From Geminicoccus sp036263595 (lineage in GTDB: Bacteria > Pseudomonadota > Alphaproteobacteria > Geminicoccales > Geminicoccaceae): 14,372 bases of DNA. Of this stretch, positions 13,633-14,372 are shown piece after piece; the stretch's first letter is position 1, and the number at the start of each line of letters is the position of its first letter. The translations under genes were made by a program, and so were the position numbers. Below the pieces are notes generated by a model. That model made no database searches. It was not told the origin of the DNA and saw only the letters and a list, made by a program, of their open reading frames with translations. The DNA lies in assembly GCF_036263595.1 (NCBI RefSeq), contig NZ_DATAGQ010000206.1:1-14372 (forward strand), given 5' to 3'.

Positions 13633-14372
13633 ATGGCGCTGATCAACGGCACGCCCGGCAATGACACTGCGGCCGCCCTTCTCGGGACCGTGGAAGCGGA
13701 CGAGATCCATGGTCGCGGCGGTGACGACGTCGCCCTTGGTCAGGGTGGCAACGACATCATGTTCGGCGAAGACGGCATCGACAACCTGAACGGGAACGAT
13801 GGCGACGACGTGATCCTGGGCGGGCTTGGCAACGACGTGCTCTTCGGCGCTGGCGGGGCGGATCAGCTGAGTGGCCAAGCTGGCAACGATGACCTGTTCG
13901 GCAATGCCAACAACGATATTCTGCGCGGTGACGACGGGCTCGACCGACTGCTCGGTGGCGACGGCGACGACGTGCTGATCGGCGGCAACGGTGCCGACCG
14001 GTTCTATGGCGGTAATGGCGTCGACATCATCTCCGGCGGCAACGACGCCGATATTGCGCATGGCGACCGGGCGGCGCCGAACGTCGAGCCCTTGGCAGGT
14101 GCGGCCGACCGTATCTTCACCGGTGAAGGCAACGACCAGATCTTCGGCGAGTTCGGCGACGACAGCATCGACGGCGGCAACGGCGACGACATCATCTTCG
14201 GCGGTGGCGCCATAGGCGTCGCCCAGCAGACCAACACGGGCAACGACATCGGCACCGGCGGTGCCGGCAATGACCAGATCACCGCAGGCGACGGCAACGA
14301 CCGGTTCTTCGGCGCGCTCGGCGACGACATCATGAACGGCGATGCCGGTAACGACGAGCTGTTCGGCGGCCT
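13633..14372 (+). CDS. RTX-repeat calcium-binding protein (N-terminal part, runs off the window)
   Basis: The frame is open from the ATG at 13633 to the window end: 246 complete codons with no stop. After a 26-residue lead beginning MALINGTPGNDT, the visible rest is almost entirely nonapeptides of the type GGxGxDxUx (U a large hydrophobic residue), the hemolysin-type calcium-binding repeat that folds into a parallel beta-roll when calcium binds. There is no N-terminal signal peptide. Family knowledge therefore suggests type I secretion through a C-terminal signal beyond the window, but no secretion genes are visible here. What lies after the repeats (protease, lipase, adhesin or only more repeats) cannot be known from this window. 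A strong ribosome site and an AT-rich leader show it has its own expression unit, separate from gyrB. Confidence 0.9.
   Translation, partial: MALINGTPGNDTAAALLGTVEADEIHGRGGDDVALGQGGNDIMFGEDGIDNLNGNDGDDVILGGLGNDVLFGAGGADQLSGQAGNDDLFGNANNDILRGDDGLDRLLGGDGDDVLIGGNGADRFYGGNGVDIISGGNDADIAHGDRAAPNVEPLAGAADRIFTGEGNDQIFGEFGDDSIDGGNGDDIIFGGGAIGVAQQTNTGNDIGTGGAGNDQITAGDGNDRFFGALGDDIMNGDAGNDELFGG
13711..14372 (+). repeat. RTX nonapeptide repeat array in three blocks
   Basis: The first block is 13 consecutive nonapeptides in perfect register (residues 27-143, bases 13711-14061). A 10-residue break (144-153, GDRAAPNVEP) follows, then four more units (154-189, the first degenerate, LAGAADRIF). A second 10-residue break (190-199, GGGAIGVAQQ) is followed by at least five units (200-244, the first again degenerate, TNTGNDIGT) up to the window edge. 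That is about 22 units in total. The underlying 27-base DNA repeat is diverged, so expansion looks old. The repeats encode acidic Asp/Asn-rich calcium-binding turns. Confidence 0.85.

Noticed and set aside
13711..14372. Regular short repeats, considered as a CRISPR array or tandem satellite
   Set aside because: The periodicity is 27 bases in one open frame and reflects the protein repeat GGxGxDxUx; there are no identical repeats with unique spacers.

Overview
The window is a GC-rich stretch of bacterial chromosome in which every gene I can support reads left to right. Gene order, protein sequence and promoter style all suggest an alphaproteobacterium, probably of a Rhodospirillales-like lineage. 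The order enoyl-CoA hydratase, rpsT, dnaA is the one I recall for Caulobacter and relatives. I cannot assign a genus from sequence alone.

Layout. (1) Bases 2-3711 are the end of a dipeptide/oligopeptide-type ABC importer operon. It holds the C-terminal part of a family 5 solute-binding protein, two permeases and one fused double ATPase. All three junctions overlap by 4-8 bases and use GTG starts, so the subunits are probably translationally coupled. (2) Bases 3790-6162 hold a periplasmic OpgG/OpgD-family glucan protein with a Tat-like signal peptide and, 6 bases later, a short-chain enoyl-CoA hydratase. (3) Bases 6163-6604 hold an 18-bp perfect palindrome, a good sigma70-type promoter, rpsT (ribosomal protein S20, GTG start) and a very strong intrinsic terminator. 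(4) Bases 7028-13307 are the replication block dnaA, dnaN, recF, gyrB. The last three overlap head to tail. (5) From 13633 to the window end runs the start of an RTX (hemolysin-type calcium-binding repeat) protein, preceded by a 325-base spacer with two hairpins, an AT-rich leader and a CtrA-like motif.

How they work together. The core is housekeeping: an initiator (DnaA), a sliding clamp (DnaN), a gap-repair loader (RecF) and the gyrase ATPase subunit (GyrB), next to a ribosomal protein. The flanks are accessory: nutrient uptake and envelope glucan on the left, and a probable type I-secreted calcium-binding protein on the right. I found no consensus DnaA boxes beside dnaA, so the origin is probably not in this window. 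I saw no mobile element, CRISPR array, tRNA or rRNA. I see no clearly new multi-gene system. The items most worth a second look are the block structure and control region of the RTX gene, the unlinked OpgG/D protein, and the hairpin-rich control regions around rpsT and dnaN.
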